Source of the DNA: Magicicada septendecula
Taxonomy: Eukaryota; Arthropoda; Insecta; Hemiptera; Cicadidae
Assembly (NCBI GenBank): GCA_034769895.1
Contig: CM068367.1
Span: forward strand, 84,869,654 to 84,933,653
Length of the DNA: 64,000 bases
Direction: 5' to 3'
Part shown: one piece after another, positions 61,351-64,000 of the stretch
Position numbering within the stretch: the first letter of the stretch is position 1
Layout: every line of letters starts with the position of its first letter
Made by a program: the position numbers and the translations under genes
The notes under the pieces: generated by a model
Seen by the model: the letters and a program-made list of their open reading frames with translations, nothing else
What the model was told of the DNA's origin: nothing
Databases searched by the model: none

Positions 61351-61900
61351 GTATATCACTACCGATTCGGAACACAAAGTTTTTTATTGGTAAAATCGTA
61401 AAAGTTTTACCTTATAGCCTGCACCATTTTTCGCTTATTACAAGCGTCAGAGGCTGCCACTGGGAGCGCTGTCTGTCTTGTTCTTGGCAACGGCATCGAC
61501 TTTTGAAGGCTCGAAGTTGTGTGTGTAGGGTGTGATATGTTCGAATAACATGTGTGATTTGAACTGTGTATGGAAGATGCCGTTTTTATGTGTTTGTATA
61601 TTTCCAATTGTTCAAGAGTGTCTAGTTTTTGGACTTTTGTGTGTACATGTAGAATATCCATGTTGTTTTCGATGTTTGTGTATGTGTGGTTTGGTTCAAT
61701 GAGGTGGTTTGCAAAGGTGGATTCGGTAGTGGAGTGTAGTGTCTTTGTGTGTTCACTGTATCTTTGTTTGAAGCAACGTCCCAGTGGCAGCCTCTGACAA
61801 AGCTTATAATAAGTGAAAACTGGTTCAGGCTATAAGGTAAAACTTTTACGATTTTACCAATAAAAAACTTTGTGTTCCGAGTCGGTAGTGATATTCTTAT
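61351..61900 (-). mobile_element. Penelope-derived inverted-repeat element B
   Basis: About 110-120-bp inverted arms (from GTATATCACTACCGATTCGG to CCGAGTCGGTAGTGATAT) flank a core of about 300 bp. The arms carry CTGA...AAGCGAAA and AAGCTTATAATAAGTGAAAA versions of the ribozyme-like motif. The core encodes a Penelope ORF tail on the minus strand. Confidence 0.7.
61407..61790 (-). pseudogene. Penelope-like ORF C-terminal remnant (GIY-YIG endonuclease end), in element B
   Basis: The frame reads STTESTFANHLIE-like sequence and then NMDILHVHTKVQKLDTLEQL and EIYKH. This is the pattern at the end of Penelope ORFs (FANH...ILH...LNTLE-EIYK), in the GIY-YIG nuclease region. It has no catalytic centre or reverse transcriptase. 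It ends reading into the right arm of the element. Confidence 0.65.
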
Positions 61901-62005
61901 ATTTAGTTAATCAACAGACACGTCATGGACAACAATCCAAGAATTATGTATTATATATTACTAAATTCTTGGATTTCGTTGTCCATGACGTGTCCGTTAC
62001 TTAAC
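61901..62005. repeat. Inverted flank motif between elements B and C
   Basis: GACACGTCATGGACAAC followed by ATCCAAGAATT (61918-61946) is mirrored by AATTCTTGGAT and GTTGTCCATGACGTGTC (61963-61993). The right half also precedes palindrome A (57822-57850). Confidence 0.8.
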
Positions 62006-62536
62006 TAAATATCACTATTGTAATAACGACTCGGAACACTAAGTTTTTTATAAGTAAAATCGTAAAGATTTACCTTACAGCCTAAACCGGCTTTCACCTT
62101 TAAGAACACACAAAGGCACTCCACACCACTACAGAATCCACCTTTGCAAACCACCGCATTGAAGCAAACCACACATATAAAAACATCGACAATAACATGA
62201 ACATTCTACACGTACACACAAAAGGCCAAAAACTAGATACTCTAGAACAATTAGAAATATACAAACACACAAAAACAAATAAAAACGACATCCTAAACAA
62301 ACAGACACAATTCAAATCGCACGCATTATTCGAACACATCTCACCACACACACACACAGCATCGATCTTCCGAAAATCTATCCCGTCGCCAACAACAAGA
62401 CTGACAGCGCTACCTACGGCAGCCTCTGAAGAAGCCTTTTAAAGGTGAAAGCCAGTTTAGGCTGTAAGGTAAATCTTTACGATTTTACTTATAAAAAACT
62501 TAGTGTTCCGAGTCGTTATTACAATAGTGATATTTA
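62006..62536 (+). mobile_element. Penelope-derived inverted-repeat element C
   Basis: The inverted arms TAAATATCACTATTGTAATA and their reverse complement define 62006-62536. The inner arms contain CTGAAGA, a 5-bp stem-loop, GAAA and GTAAGGTAAA (about 62425-62475). The core encodes the same Penelope tail as element B, on the plus strand. Confidence 0.75.
62104..62442 (+). pseudogene. Penelope-like ORF C-terminal remnant, in element C
   Basis: An open frame from about 62104 with ESTFANHRIEANHTY, then NILHVHTKGQKLDTLEQLEI, then NDILNKQTQFKSHALFEH, the characteristic end of Penelope reverse transcriptase/GIY-YIG proteins. The frame is unbroken but only this tail is present. It is closely related to the minus-strand remnant at 61.4-61.8 kb. 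Confidence 0.75.
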
Positions 62537-62561
62537 TATATTACTAATTTCATTTAGCTTT

Positions 62562-62665
62562 CACTCGTTGTGAGCTTCACCTCTGACAAAGCTCACAATG
62601 AGCAAAAGCTGTATTAATCAAAAAGGGAAAATGTTTTTTAAAATATTTATCTAAAATATTGTGTT
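62562..62665. repeat. Penelope-like inverted-repeat element E (short, decayed)
   Basis: AGCTTTCACTCGTTGTGAGC and its near reverse complement GCTCACAATGAGCAAAAGCT surround CTCTGACAA, a decayed version of the ribozyme-like centre. The outer arms are poorly conserved. Confidence 0.5.
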
Positions 62666-63597
62666 CTTTGTCAGAATAGTGTATACAAATCAGACTTGGT
62701 ACTAGTTATTAAGAAAAATTAATGATTAAATTATTTGTTTAAAAACTGATTAACTTTCTAACTTAATTGTTAAATTTTAAATGGTTTTACTTTAATCATT
62801 GGTCATTAAATTTTTTGATACCTATTAAAAAATTAATGAGTTAATTTCTTATCTGCCCAAGAGGGAGAGTAGCCAAAATCGTCATTGAAGAATCAATGTT
62901 AGAGAAAGTTTTTTCCCAGTCAGTTCACTATTTCTGACTATGGAACACTAAATTGTAGATTAAATACCAAATACACCTGTGGTACAAGTTTTAAGATTGT
63001 CTACAAATACATCAGATAAGGACAGTAAAAGTGATAAATTTTTTGATAAATTTATCAGATGTAAAGGTGGTAGTGATGTAAGCAGCTACAATGATGGAGG
63101 CTGAGCTTGTCAGGCATCTTCATGAAACAAAACAACTGGCAGACCTGAGCCCCCTGCTAAAGAGATTACTTATAAACACACGTTTGCCCTCCTCTGGTCA
63201 CTGCTGTTCAGTGCTGCTGGGCTCATTTTGGGGAAAGGCACAGAAAAATGACAGATAAAAATTTGGAAGTGGAGCTTTGTTAAAATTTAATAACTTTTTG
63301 CAATACTAACTGTAAAGTTAAGAATAATTAAAGTTGCTTAAAAACACATTTGTGGATATATTTGTAATGCCACACCAGATTAACCCGGTAAACTCCTAAG
63401 GAAAATATTTGTTTATTCTTGTCTTTTAGTGGTTCCATTATTTCCTATATAAAACCAAGCTCATCCTGTAAGTAAGGATGTTCTATAACCATGACTATTC
63501 CAAGACAAGCTCACCAAATTTCCATCACGTGAACGTCTGATGATCCTCCAGACGTCATGAATGACAACACATTCATATATGATTGGATAATCTCAGA
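62666..63597. other. Non-coding, no gene seen
   Basis: AT-rich, with no recognised element. Confidence 0.4.
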
Positions 63598-63960
63598 TGT
63601 GACGATCGTAAAATGAGCCACTAAAGTATGTGAAAGAAGTCGTGTGATCTAAAGGGGCGGGATACCTGAGTTGGTGGTACATTCAATATAACTACTTACC
63701 TTCGAAGAAGGGGTAAGAATTCACTCTTAGATTTCAGACGTAGATGTCACTATCACTGTGACTGTATTATTTTATTCGGTTAAGTCTAGGTAGTAAGTGT
63801 TGTTGTTCGCTACCATGGAACTGTGTAAGTCAACTTTATATATTATTTGCCTCAATATATCAATACATGTACTTTAACTACACTTGCTGTGTTGAATATT
63901 TCTATGTATCTCTCACCGTCGCCCATTGGTAAGCCAGAAAAGCTTGGTCACGGCATATCA
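63598..63960 (+). repeat. Probable 5' LTR of an LTR retrotransposon cut by the window edge
   Basis: The right end CATATCA at 63960 is followed by AT and a TGG-type primer-binding site, the same layout as the other LTR elements here. I suggest the start TGTGACGATCG at 63598, but without the other LTR this is a guess. Confidence 0.5.
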
Positions 63961-63962
63961 AT

Positions 63963-63983
63963 TGGTGGCAGCCTGTGGGATTC
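63963..63983 (+). promoter_or_regulatory. Primer-binding site, probably tRNA-Leu type
   Basis: TGGTGGCAGC then CTGTGGGATTC resembles the complement of a leucine tRNA 3' end (TGGTGGCAGC-x-GTGGGATTC), with a small mismatch. Confidence 0.5.
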
Positions 63984-64000
63984 CGCTTGCAGGAATAGTG

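Noticed and set aside
62100-62357. 85-codon minus-strand Cys/Val/Phe-rich ORF (and the similar + frame at 61570-61797)
   Set aside because: Shadow frames of the Penelope tail remnants on the opposite strand, where the family pattern is clear.

Overview
This is eukaryotic, AT-rich DNA, almost certainly from an arthropod and probably an insect. The evidence is one widely spaced, spliced host gene, TG/CA microsatellites, and a mix of mariner, hAT, Helitron, Ty3/Gypsy, Penelope-like and non-LTR elements. I cannot name the species. No bacterial-style genes, operons or CRISPR arrays are present.

The only host gene I can support is the 3' end of a dipeptidyl peptidase 4-like serine peptidase (family S9B) on the + strand. 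Its last three exons are 4730-4941 (catalytic Asp), 28178-28288 (catalytic His) and 49540-49584 (C-terminal tail and stop), all joined in phase 0. The two introns are about 23.2 and 21.3 kb. Earlier exons lie to the left of the window. The first intron has a 97-unit TG repeat just after its donor and a 35-unit CA repeat about 240 nt before its acceptor. These are complementary and could loop the intron out.

Intron 1 holds a three-level nest. A Ty3/Gypsy element on the - strand (6104-25876, TSD CGCT) carries gag and pol joined by a -1 slippery site, and its genes are broken by stops and frameshifts. Inserted in it is a + strand LTR element (7745-18536) with 2587-bp LTRs and one gag-like ORF but no pol. 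Inserted in that is a - strand hAT transposon (12542-15196, 8-bp TSD). LTR divergence is very low in both LTR elements, so both insertions look recent.

Intron 2 holds a Tc1/mariner-superfamily transposon with DD82E spacing (about 28517-30187). It also holds a tandem LTR array (30347-45611; three 1194-bp LTRs, two internal regions, outer TSD ACAT) of a second gag-only element on the - strand. One array unit contains a 1143-bp Helitron whose empty site survives in the other unit. A decayed hAT and a mariner (47803-49116) follow.

Left of the gene fragment lie a mariner relic, a frameshifted multicopy gene with an ALTGCDTTS signature, and a non-LTR retrotransposon tail. Right of the last exon (49.6-63.6 kb) the DNA is mostly non-coding, with non-LTR tails and a cluster of inverted-repeat elements derived from Penelope-like elements. 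These carry hammerhead-ribozyme-like cores, and one is a perfect 237-bp palindrome. The window ends inside another LTR element.
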